6,297 nt of DNA. Source: an uncultured Senegalimassilia sp. Lineage in GTDB: Bacteria; Actinomycetota; Coriobacteriia; Coriobacteriales; Eggerthellaceae. Where the stretch lies: positions 1 to 6,297 of the forward strand of contig CAKUJT010000129.1 of assembly GCA_934661765.1 (NCBI GenBank), read 5' to 3'. Positions 1-6,071 of this stretch are shown one piece after another. Positions within the stretch are counted from its first letter, which is position 1; each line of letters opens with the position of its first letter. Made by a program: the position numbers and the translations under genes. A model generated the notes under the pieces. The model searched no databases, was not told where the DNA came from, and was given only the letters and a program-made list of their open reading frames with translations.

Positions 1-75
1 CCCATTTGGCGGTCTGGATTTTTTTGACTGTTGCGAGAACATCGTCAGAATTTGTCGGCGGTCAGGTTGTATCAT
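1..75 (-). CDS. Start of an unidentified gene (N-terminal 25 codons only)
   Basis: ATG 75 is preceded by a perfect AAGGAGG (85-91) with 9 nt spacing, the best ribosome binding site in the left part of the window. The frame stays open to the window edge and begins MIQPDRRQILTMFSQQSKK, a basic, Gln-rich N-terminus. It overlaps the preceding short ORF by 14 nt. A competing frame over the same bases (the one continuing past the TGA at 62-64) reads at least as much like protein but has no start codon here. I do not recognise the product. If the neighbouring oriT reading is right, a mobilization or element-maintenance gene would be expected here. Confidence 0.4.
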   Translation of the reverse strand, partial: MIQPDRRQILTMFSQQSKKSRPPNG

Positions 76-184
76 GTGCGGCTCCCTCCTTGTAAGCCGC
101 CGTGAGTGCCAGCGTCAGCGCGTCATCCCTTTTGAGGGTAAAAGAAACGGCGGCCTTGATTCTCTCAAAACCGCCGGTAAGCAT
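62..184 (-). CDS. Possible small protein of 40 residues; start uncertain
   Basis: The frame ends in TGA 62-64 and can start at ATG 184 (MLTGGFERIKAAVSFTLKR) or at ATG 265, which would give 67 residues. I prefer 184 because the longer form is translated straight through the 12-bp inverted repeat and the nick-like core, and has no ribosome binding site. Even for 184 only a weak GGGA precedes the start. The sequence is rich in Ala, Leu and Thr, ends KEGAAHDTT, and has no membrane segment or recognisable domain. The frame remains protein-like after the stop (PPTNSDDVLATVKKIQTAKW), so it may be the broken beginning of a longer gene. The ribosome binding site of the following gene lies within it. 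Function unknown. Confidence 0.35.
   Translation of the reverse strand: MLTGGFERIKAAVSFTLKRDDALTLALTAAYKEGAAHDTT
85..91 (-). promoter_or_regulatory. Strong ribosome binding site for the gene at the left edge
   Basis: AAGGAGG on the minus strand, 9 nt before ATG 75. It is the main reason to place a gene start there. Confidence 0.65.
140..176 (-). terminator. GC-rich hairpin with T-rich tail, possible rho-independent terminator
   Basis: On the minus strand the segment 176-165 can pair with 159-148: a 12-bp stem with a CGGCGG/CCGCCG base, two G-U wobbles and a 5-nt GAGAA loop. It is followed by TTTCTTTT (147-140). This has the form of an intrinsic terminator for transcripts coming from the transporter operon. 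It lies inside a short ORF, so it may be an accident of coding sequence, or a second structural element of the candidate oriT. Confidence 0.45.
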
Positions 185-262
185 GGTATTCCCAAAGTGG
201 GCACACGAAATTATCTGCCCAGACCAACGGTTTTTTCTTTCCCCGTTCGGGGGCAGATAATT
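185..262 (-). other. Candidate origin of transfer (oriT), read on the minus strand
   Basis: A perfect 12-bp inverted repeat (251-262 and 209-220 on the minus strand, arms AATTATCTGCCC/GGGCAGATAATT) is followed 2 nt later by GTGTG-CCC-ACTTT-GGG-AATACC (206-185). The layout (stem-loop, then a GTGYG|CCC core, then a GGGA block about 5 nt further on) matches my memory of Gram-positive MOBQ/MOBP-type nick regions such as pGO1/pSK41, where the core is AAGTGCG|CCCTTACGGGAT. By analogy the nick would fall between 202 and 201 on the minus strand. It lies in the gap between the cargo operon and a new gene, where an oriT would be expected in a conjugative or mobilizable element. No relaxase is visible in the window. 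The match is by eye and not proven. Confidence 0.55.
209..262. repeat. Perfect 12-bp inverted repeat with 30-nt spacer
   Basis: Arms 209-220 (AATTATCTGCCC) and 251-262 (GGGCAGATAATT) are exact reverse complements. The spacer contains a nested 5-bp repeat (AACGG at 226-230 and CCGTT at 243-247), so a two-part cruciform or hairpin with an A/T-rich loop can form. No T-run follows either arm, so it is not an ordinary terminator. Its position next to the nick-like core suggests a relaxase or accessory-protein recognition hairpin. Confidence 0.85.
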
Positions 263-289
263 CATTATGCAGTGCAGGGCCGACGTGCG

Positions 290-433
290 CTATTCGGTTC
301 CCTGTACTTTTTTCTTCAACTTCTGAAAAGCTGTATCACTGATTGCATGTTCTATCCGGCAAGCATCCTGCTTCGCCGTTTCCCAATCATTACCAGTAAT
401 CACAAGTTCATGCGGAAATTTTTTGCTCTGCAT
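290..433 (-). CDS. Possible small protein, 47 residues, overlapping the end of the ABC gene
   Basis: An open frame from ATG 433 to TAG 290-292, beginning MQSKKFPHELVITGNDWE and ending AFQKLKKKVQGTE. It overlaps the last 26 nt of the ABC half-transporter gene in another frame. A GTG at 403, just past that gene's stop, is an alternative start and would give 37 residues. The composition looks like a real soluble protein, mixed charged and hydrophobic with a lysine-rich amphipathic end, and it continues well outside the shadow of the ABC gene. No good ribosome binding site is visible for either start, so it would rely on coupled reinitiation after the ABC gene. I do not recognise a family. It could also be the leftover 3' end of a longer gene disrupted when the transporter operon was acquired. 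Confidence 0.35.
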   Translation of the reverse strand: MQSKKFPHELVITGNDWETAKQDACRIEHAISDTAFQKLKKKVQGTE

Positions 434-2117
434 TCCACATGGCAGCATATTTCCCGCCTTTCGTCAAAAGCTCGTCATGTGTGCCAGATTCTGCAATTCT
501 GCCGTCCGCCACAACAAGTATCTGATCTGCATTTTTCACGATGGACAATGTGTGAGCAATCATAACTACGGTCTTTTTCTCTTTCAGAAGATTAGCGATT
601 GCCTGCTTTACAGCCAGCTCATTTTCAATATCAAGAGACGCCGTTGCTTCATCCAGCAGCAGGATAGGACTGTTTTTCAGGATAGCGCGGGCAATCGAAA
701 TCCTCTGCCGCTCACCACCTGAAAGCAGATTGCCATTTTCGCCGGTTGGCGTGTCATACCCTTTTTCCATCTTACGAATAAATCCGTCGCAGTTCGCCTC
801 CCGGCAAGCCGCCTCTATTTCAGCGTCCGTAGCGTCAGAACGGGCATGACGGATATTTTCACGGATGGTATCATCAAACAGAAATACATCCTGATCCACC
901 ATAGAGATTTGTTCCAGTACCCGCTCTGCTGCCACATGATCTATCGGCTTACCGCCAATGGAAATTGTACCACCGCCAGCTTCATAGTATTTTGCAATCA
1001 AATTCAAGATTGTAGACTTTCCGCTTCCAGAATCCCCGACAATGGCGGTCAACTTCTGATCGGGAACCGTAAAGGAAGCGTGTTTCAAAACAGGCTCTCT
1101 GGGGACATAGGAGAAATCCACATCTTCAAACCGAATCTCATGTGTAGCTGTTTGGAATGTCTCCATACTGCCTGTTTCTTCCGGCTCGTCCATAACACCC
1201 AGGATTTTGTTTTTGGAAATCATCAGGTTTTTATAGCTGGTGAGGTCTACAAAAATAGAGTTTGCCAGCTTTGCACAGAACAAAGGCAGCATACAGATCA
1301 AAAGATAGTCTACCGTGTTCAGTGTCCCTGTGGCCCAGGGCGCATACGCTGTCCAAATAACCAGTGGGCAGGACAGCCAGCTTAAAATGCCAAATCCAGC
1401 ACCGATAGGCAGTACCTTTGCTTCGTACACAAAGCTGATCCGGCAGAACTCCCGCATGGCATTGATAACGGTTTTATTCTTCAAACCACCTACGCCATAG
1501 GCCCGGAAAGTTTGAATACCAGACACATACTCCACAATGCTGCTGATATTCTCCGCACAAATATCATTCTTTTCTTTACCATACTTCCGAACCATACGGA
1601 AAGAAAGCCACAGTCCAGGGATCAAAAGCAGGTCGGCAATCAGCAGGATAATTCCGGCAGGCACATAAATGGTCATCACAAAAATAATCAGCATGAGCGA
1701 CAGTGCAAAACTCTTTGCCAGATCACCGATCTTATGGGTCAGGATTTTTTCATAGTTGTTTACATCGCTTGTGATGGTATTGATATAATCGCCGGTCTGT
1801 CCCTGGGTAAACCGGGATAGCGGGATACGCTTTAAATGGTCGCCCATAAAAAGTCTGATGTTTTTGCTGACCTCTGCGCCGCCAATCTGCGCTTTGGTAT
1901 AACCATAGCTGTAAATCAGAATACGAAGCAGGAAAATGACCGCAATTACACCAGTCAATATCAATGCCCGGTTCATGTCAAACTGCCCTGACCACAGAAA
2001 TTGCATGACAGAGTAAAGAAGCATGAACAAGCTGCCGGAGAGAAGCCCTTCCAGAACAGTCCCGCCAACGCCAATATAAAAATTACGGTTCTTTTTCAAT
2101 ACATCATGCTCACTCAT
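408..2117 (-). CDS. ABC transporter ATP-binding/permease protein, exporter fold (half-transporter 2)
   Basis: A 569-residue TMD-NBD fusion, paralogous to the gene before it and probably its heterodimer partner. Membrane segments lie at about 15-40, 51-72, 131-151, 153-173, 236-257 and 266-285. The ATPase domain (about 327-560) has A-loop Y337, Walker A GDSGSGKST (361-369), Q-loop Q409 in MVDQDVFLF, signature LSGGERQR (465-472), Walker B ILLLDEA with E490, the standard D-loop SLD, and switch His522 in IAHTLS. The start is ATG 2117 (MSEHDVLKKN): GGAGGGAGG (2126-2134) lies 8 nt upstream. An ATG at 2249 in the same frame would add 44 residues that merely re-read the upstream gene's ATPase domain in another frame. 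It shares an exact 20-bp match (676-695 with 2411-2430) with its paralogue in the codons of the signature helix IARAILK. It is the last gene of the transport operon. A short ORF starts inside its 3' end. Confidence 0.92.
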   Translation of the reverse strand: MSEHDVLKKNRNFYIGVGGTVLEGLLSGSLFMLLYSVMQFLWSGQFDMNRALILTGVIAVIFLLRILIYSYGYTKAQIGGAEVSKNIRLFMGDHLKRIPLSRFTQGQTGDYINTITSDVNNYEKILTHKIGDLAKSFALSLMLIIFVMTIYVPAGIILLIADLLLIPGLWLSFRMVRKYGKEKNDICAENISSIVEYVSGIQTFRAYGVGGLKNKTVINAMREFCRISFVYEAKVLPIGAGFGILSWLSCPLVIWTAYAPWATGTLNTVDYLLICMLPLFCAKLANSIFVDLTSYKNLMISKNKILGVMDEPEETGSMETFQTATHEIRFEDVDFSYVPREPVLKHASFTVPDQKLTAIVGDSGSGKSTILNLIAKYYEAGGGTISIGGKPIDHVAAERVLEQISMVDQDVFLFDDTIRENIRHARSDATDAEIEAACREANCDGFIRKMEKGYDTPTGENGNLLSGGERQRISIARAILKNSPILLLDEATASLDIENELAVKQAIANLLKEKKTVVMIAHTLSIVKNADQILVVADGRIAESGTHDELLTKGGKYAAMWNAEQKISA

Positions 2118-3873
2118 GCTGCTCGCCTCCCTCCAACTGATAAGTAATATTCCGGGCTGTTTCGTAGTCCTCCCACGCCTTCCGATAGTAAGCATTGTTC
2201 TTTCGGACTTCCTCATGGGTTCCGACACAGGTAATTGTGTGATTTTCAACCACTGCTACACGCTCGCACATCTTCAACGCGCTCAAACGATGGGCTACCA
2301 CAATGACGGTCTTTCCCTTGCAGAGATTTTGAATGGCTTTGTCAATCTCCATCTGATTTTCCGGGTCAGAGGCGCTTGTGGCTTCGTCTAAAATCAAAAT
2401 GGGGGCGTTCTTCAGGATAGCGCGGGCAATGGCAATCCGCTGTTTTTCACCGCCGGAGAAGCGAGAGCCAAAGCTGCCCACTTTCGTGTCATATCCATCT
2501 GGCAAGGACATGATAAAATCGTCAATCTGCGCCTCTTTTGCAGCAGCCCGCACTTCTTCCAGAGTGGCGTTGCTGCCCATTCGGATATTTTCTAAAACGC
2601 TGTCACGGGTCAGGAATGTCTTTTGAAATACGATGGCTACATTTTTCAGAATGGTATCGTAGTCAAGCTCCTTGACATTTTTTCCGCCAATCAGCACTTC
2701 GCCCTCCTGCACATCATAGAAGCGGGAGATCAGTTCAATCACAGTGCTTTTACCGGCACCAGACTGTCCCACAAGAGCCACGCGTTCCCCGTCATTGATT
2801 TTGAGGTTGACGCCTTGCAGTACATCGGTCTTGCCGTCATAGGAAAATCGGACATTGCGAAGTTCAATATCGTGATTTTGGGGAAAGTCCGTTCCACCCT
2901 CATAAATCGGAATATCCAGGATTTCTTTGGTCTTGGTAACAGCGTTCAGTACATTAGCAAAATTAGTCCCCAGTTCTTGCAGGGGGCGGATTTCCGTCAG
3001 ATACATGGAACCTACATAGACGAACAGCAAAAATGCGCTGGCCGCCAGTGAGCCTTTGAGGAAAAACATTCCGCCGATTGGAACCATCAGCAACATCCCA
3101 CATTCGATGATAACAACAAAGGCCGCATAAGGTGGCCCCATGCGCCGGGAAGTTTCATTCCACATGGCGTTTTCTTCCTGGATAGCGTCTGAAAACTTTT
3201 GAAACGATTTGCTCCCCATGTTATAGGCTTTAATCAATTTCATGCCGCTGATGTACTCAATCATAACCGAGTTCAGTGTGGTAATGGAGTGATTGGCCCG
3301 TTCCATCAGGTCATCCGTATTGCGGAACATCATCCCCATTACAACAACAGCAAGGATCAGCGGAACCAGGGAAATCAATGCCAGAGGAATATTGACGGTC
3401 ATCAGGTAAATAAAGATGACTACCGGCCCAACCAGATAGCACACAAGGTCAGGAAGGTTATGGGCCAGGAACAACTCCAGCTTTTCAATATCTTCATTCA
3501 GAACCGTTTTAATATCCCCGGTGCGCCGTTCATTCAAGGCCCCCAAAGGCGCTCTGGCTATGTGTTCCGCAACCATGCAGCGCACTTTGAACAGTGCGCC
3601 GTATGCGCCTTTATGGGCTGCCACGCCGGAACAGCCGAATAATGCAAAACGCAGGGTGACAGCGGCGGCAATCATTGCCACAGTCTGTACCACAAGTTCT
3701 TTTGTGCAGGCATTGTTAAATGTGGCATCCATCAGCCTGTAAATCCCAATGTAAGGGACGATAATGCAGAGACCACTGACCGCCGATAGAAAAATCGCCA
3801 GAAACAGCCAGATTTGCTGCTCACCGGCCCAGTGGAGCAGCAAAGCCACTCTGTTTTCCTTTTTCTGCTTCAT
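2110..3873 (-). CDS. ABC transporter ATP-binding/permease protein, exporter fold (half-transporter 1)
   Basis: A 587-residue TMD-NBD fusion of type IV (ABCB-like) architecture. Membrane segments lie at about 21-47, 61-83, 140-160, 162-184, 250-272 and 277-293. The ATPase domain (about 335-575) has A-loop Y345, Walker A GQSGAGKST (369-377), Q-loop Q417 in VFQKTFL, signature FSGGEKQR (472-479, Phe replacing the usual Leu), Walker B ILILDEA with E497, an unusual D-loop SASD (500-503) and switch His528 in VAHRLS. The start ATG has AAAGGAG (3883-3889) 9 nt upstream, inside the end of the ATPase gene. Its stop overlaps the next gene, a paralogue, by 8 nt, so the two almost certainly form a heterodimer. 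This architecture covers drug and peptide exporters, but also the siderophore importers YbtP/YbtQ and IrtA/IrtB. Linkage to an ECF importer makes an uptake-related role more likely than drug efflux; that is an inference. Confidence 0.92.
   Translation of the reverse strand: MKQKKENRVALLLHWAGEQQIWLFLAIFLSAVSGLCIIVPYIGIYRLMDATFNNACTKELVVQTVAMIAAAVTLRFALFGCSGVAAHKGAYGALFKVRCMVAEHIARAPLGALNERRTGDIKTVLNEDIEKLELFLAHNLPDLVCYLVGPVVIFIYLMTVNIPLALISLVPLILAVVVMGMMFRNTDDLMERANHSITTLNSVMIEYISGMKLIKAYNMGSKSFQKFSDAIQEENAMWNETSRRMGPPYAAFVVIIECGMLLMVPIGGMFFLKGSLAASAFLLFVYVGSMYLTEIRPLQELGTNFANVLNAVTKTKEILDIPIYEGGTDFPQNHDIELRNVRFSYDGKTDVLQGVNLKINDGERVALVGQSGAGKSTVIELISRFYDVQEGEVLIGGKNVKELDYDTILKNVAIVFQKTFLTRDSVLENIRMGSNATLEEVRAAAKEAQIDDFIMSLPDGYDTKVGSFGSRFSGGEKQRIAIARAILKNAPILILDEATSASDPENQMEIDKAIQNLCKGKTVIVVAHRLSALKMCERVAVVENHTITCVGTHEEVRKNNAYYRKAWEDYETARNITYQLEGGEQHE
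2126..2134 (-). promoter_or_regulatory. Ribosome binding site that decides the start of the second ABC half-transporter
   Basis: GGAGGGAGG on the minus strand, 8 nt before ATG 2117, inside the end of the preceding gene. It supports ATG 2117 over the upstream in-frame ATG at 2249. Confidence 0.75.
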
Positions 3874-3876
3874 AGA

Positions 3877-5349
3877 CTACCTCTCCTTTCCATCTGAAAC
3901 AGAGAACAGCTCTCTCAATTTCGGGAGGGCATCCATTGTAACTTGTACATCATCGGGCATTTCGCCCTCGTCAAAATGCAGGACACGGGAGCAGGTACGG
4001 CAGACAAACTCAAAATCATGGGTAACAATGAAAATAACCTTTCCCATATTGGACAACCTGCGGATCAGTCCTGCCACCTGTGTCATACTGTCAAAGTCAA
4101 GGCCGCTGGTCGGTTCATCGAATACCAGCAGGTCTTTCCCACAAATCATACTGACGGCTACCGCCACCCGTTGTTTTTGACCGCCGGAAAGTGTGTTTGG
4201 ATGGCGTTCCCGGTATGGGGCAAGCCCCAGTTCCTCCAAAGTCGCATTTATCAGCGTTTGATCTGGATTGCGGATACCAAAGGAACACTCTGCTTCCACA
4301 CTGTCAGCAAAAAGTTCATAATTTACATCCTGCATAACCATATAGGAACGTTTCAGCCTTGCCTTACGATCCATCGGCTTACCTTCCCACAGGAATTGTC
4401 CCTCGCAGTCTTTGTGAAGCCCGCAGATGGCGCGGGAAAATGTAGTCTTTCCGGCTCCGTTGTGACCGACCACTCCGATCACTTCACCCTTTGTAGCAGA
4501 AATATTGATATTATGTAAAATCGACCGTTCCTTATAATGCAGCGCCACATCACATAGCTTCAGCATTTCCTTTCCAGATGCAGGCTGACATGTCAATGGA
4601 AGAACCTCCTGCAAATCCACTGCCCGAAGTCCCATTCGTTCTCGCATATCCTGAGGCAACCGCCGCAATTCCTCCGGCGTGAAAATATTTGTAATCCTGC
4701 CGTTATCCAGATACACAATGCGGTCTGCAATATCCATCAGGTAATACAGACGGTGTTCGGCAATCAGAACGGTTTTGCCCTGCGCCTTTATCAGTCGCAG
4801 ATGTCCCGCTAATTCCTGGATCGAAGTCATGTCCAGATTAGAGGAAGGTTCATCAAGCAGATAGATTTCCGGGTTCATTGCATAGACTGACGCAAATGCA
4901 ATTTTCTGCTTTTCCCCTCCAGACAACTCAAAAATATTGCGGTTCCGCAGATTTTGAATATTCAGATCATCCGTTGTCTGATCTACACGCTCTGCCAGCT
5001 CTTTCGGAGGCAGTGCCTCATTTTCGATTCCAAAAGAAATCTCGCTGTCAGTATCCACGTTGAAAAACTGCGTCCGGGGATTCTGAAAAACCGAACCGAC
5101 CTTTGACGCGATCTGATACATAGGTAGATTGCTGATTTTCTGCCCGTCTACCAATATGCGGCCTTGTAACTCACCCTGATAAAACTGCGGAATCAGACCA
5201 TTTACCAGCCTTGTAATTGTCGTTTTCCCACATCCGCTGCGTCCGCAGAACAGGACACATTCGCCGTCTGAGATTTTCAGATTGATTTCATGCAGGCCAT
5301 TATGTTCCTGTCCCTGATATGAAAAAGACACATTTTCAAATTCAATCAA
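3877..5349 (-). CDS. Tandem (fused) ECF transporter ATP-binding protein, two ABC domains
   Basis: A 490-residue protein with two complete ABC ATPase domains and no membrane segment, equivalent to EcfA and EcfA' fused; it should power the T/S pair encoded upstream. Domain 1 (about 1-225): Walker A GRSGCGKTT (36-44), Q-loop Q89 in VFQNP, signature LSGGEKQ (142-148), Walker B YLLDEP with E167, switch His199. Domain 2 (about 262-470): Walker A GHNGAGKTT (295-303), Q-loop Q340, signature LSGGQKQR (387-394), Walker B LLVFDEP with E412, switch His444. Both sites look catalytically intact. I chose the TTG start at 5349 because GGGAGG (5359-5364) lies 9 nt before it, and because the domain begins there with IEFENVSFSY. 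The longer ATG reading frame from 5451 would add a 34-residue Cys/Arg-rich tail made from the end of ecfT in another frame. The TTG overlaps the ecfT stop by 4 nt. The stop TAG lies 3 nt before the next gene. Confidence 0.93.
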   Translation of the reverse strand: MIEFENVSFSYQGQEHNGLHEINLKISDGECVLFCGRSGCGKTTITRLVNGLIPQFYQGELQGRILVDGQKISNLPMYQIASKVGSVFQNPRTQFFNVDTDSEISFGIENEALPPKELAERVDQTTDDLNIQNLRNRNIFELSGGEKQKIAFASVYAMNPEIYLLDEPSSNLDMTSIQELAGHLRLIKAQGKTVLIAEHRLYYLMDIADRIVYLDNGRITNIFTPEELRRLPQDMRERMGLRAVDLQEVLPLTCQPASGKEMLKLCDVALHYKERSILHNINISATKGEVIGVVGHNGAGKTTFSRAICGLHKDCEGQFLWEGKPMDRKARLKRSYMVMQDVNYELFADSVEAECSFGIRNPDQTLINATLEELGLAPYRERHPNTLSGGQKQRVAVAVSMICGKDLLVFDEPTSGLDFDSMTQVAGLIRRLSNMGKVIFIVTHDFEFVCRTCSRVLHFDEGEMPDDVQVTMDALPKLRELFSVSDGKER

Positions 5350-6071
5350 CCAATCACACCTCCCTGCACACACAATTCGAGTGCAAAAAAGGCAACAGCA
5401 ACGCTCATTCCGATCCAGTCCGCAGCCCCACATTTTATCTGAACAAGGCAAGTGCGGGGATTGGGGTTCTCAATGCCACGAGTAATAGAAGCGATGGAAA
5501 GTTCGTCTGCCGCTTTTGAAGCTGCCATCATCAGCGGTACATAAATACACTCGATTGTCATTCCCGGATTTTTAAGAAACCCGGCTGGCGTTGGGGAAAC
5601 ATCCCGCATACGCATAGCGTCTTTGATAAAGCGCCAATCCTCCTGAATAGTTGGAATGTAGCGCAGCATGACCGCCAGCGGGATAACCAGCTTTTTGGGT
5701 GCATGAATCCGGTTCATTGCTGATAAAAATTCGCTGACTTTCGTTGTTGACAAGACAATTCCGGCCAACATACCACAGGCATAAACCTTATGGAACAGAC
5801 CGAGAAATGCCACAAACATTGTCCGCAACGTGCCAGTCATCTCTGTCATGATCCACACCGTCAAAACACAGATAACAGCATAGAAGCACACTGCGTTTAC
5901 AGCATACTTCCACTTTCCGAACAATACTCCTAATAATGCAATCAGAAGTACAAGTATAAATTGATATCCGAGTGACGGAGCAACCATGGACGCCAGTACA
6001 CACATCAGAATAAGAAAGAGTTTGGCCCGTGGATCGAGCCAGAACCCTTTCTTACGGTTTTCACCCATCAT
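5346..6071 (-). CDS. ecfT: Energy-coupling factor transporter transmembrane protein EcfT (CbiQ/EcfT family)
   Basis: A 241-residue membrane protein, normal length for the EcfT/CbiQ family. EcfT is the scaffold that transmits ATP-driven movement from the two ATPases to the S component. Hydrophobic segments lie at about residues 17-33, 36-54, 56-75, 84-108 and 216-236, and the polar N-terminus carries the family-typical LDPRAKLFL. The long cytoplasmic part holds two coupling-helix motifs that contact the ATPases: AMRMRD at 152-157 and ASITRGIE at 194-201, the second close to the usual Ala-Arg-Gly signature. An ARYIP-like LRYIPTIQEDW precedes the first motif, as expected. The start ATG overlaps the S-gene stop, and a second in-frame ATG follows directly. 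No strong ribosome binding site is visible (only a weak GCAGG), so initiation probably depends on coupling to the upstream gene. Its TGA stop overlaps the TTG start of the ATPase gene. The position between S and A genes suggests a dedicated (group I) ECF transporter, not a shared one. Confidence 0.9.
   Translation of the reverse strand: MMGENRKKGFWLDPRAKLFLILMCVLASMVAPSLGYQFILVLLIALLGVLFGKWKYAVNAVCFYAVICVLTVWIMTEMTGTLRTMFVAFLGLFHKVYACGMLAGIVLSTTKVSEFLSAMNRIHAPKKLVIPLAVMLRYIPTIQEDWRFIKDAMRMRDVSPTPAGFLKNPGMTIECIYVPLMMAASKAADELSIASITRGIENPNPRTCLVQIKCGAADWIGMSVAVAFFALELCVQGGVIG
5359..5364 (-). promoter_or_regulatory. Ribosome binding site that fixes the TTG start of the ECF ATPase
   Basis: GGGAGG on the minus strand lies 9 nt before TTG 5349, inside the last codons of ecfT. 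No ATG or GTG in the right frame lies close downstream of it, which decides the non-canonical start. Confidence 0.75.

Noticed and set aside
209..262. The 12-bp inverted repeat as a rho-independent terminator
   Set aside because: The spacer is 30 nt and no T-run follows the stem on either strand; an oriT-type or protein-binding hairpin fits better.
74..565. Plus-strand ORF of 163 codons across the left end
   Set aside because: It runs antisense to the ABC gene's 3' end, the inverted repeat and the small ORFs. It has no recognisable domain and no ribosome binding site at its start. The minus-strand signals explain the region better.
846..1385. Plus-strand ORF of 179 codons
   Set aside because: It lies wholly antisense to a well-supported ABC transporter gene. 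Its composition is Cys/His/Gln-rich, typical of a shadow frame.
676..2430. Exact 20-bp repeat (676-695 and 2411-2430) as a mobile or regulatory repeat
   Set aside because: Both copies encode the conserved IARAILK helix after the ABC signature in paralogous genes, so common ancestry and protein constraint explain it.
3199..3642. Plus-strand ORF of 147 codons
   Set aside because: Antisense to the membrane domain of the first ABC half-transporter. Its His/Gln/Asn-rich composition is what complementary codons of a membrane protein produce.
408..3873. The two ABC half-transporters as a dedicated multidrug resistance exporter
   Set aside because: The fold alone cannot give direction or substrate. 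Operon linkage to an ECF importer and intact ATP sites in both subunits make that specific label unsupported.
3943..4518. Plus-strand ORF of 191 codons
   Set aside because: Antisense to the second ATPase domain of the tandem ECF ATPase, with no family-like motifs; a shadow frame.
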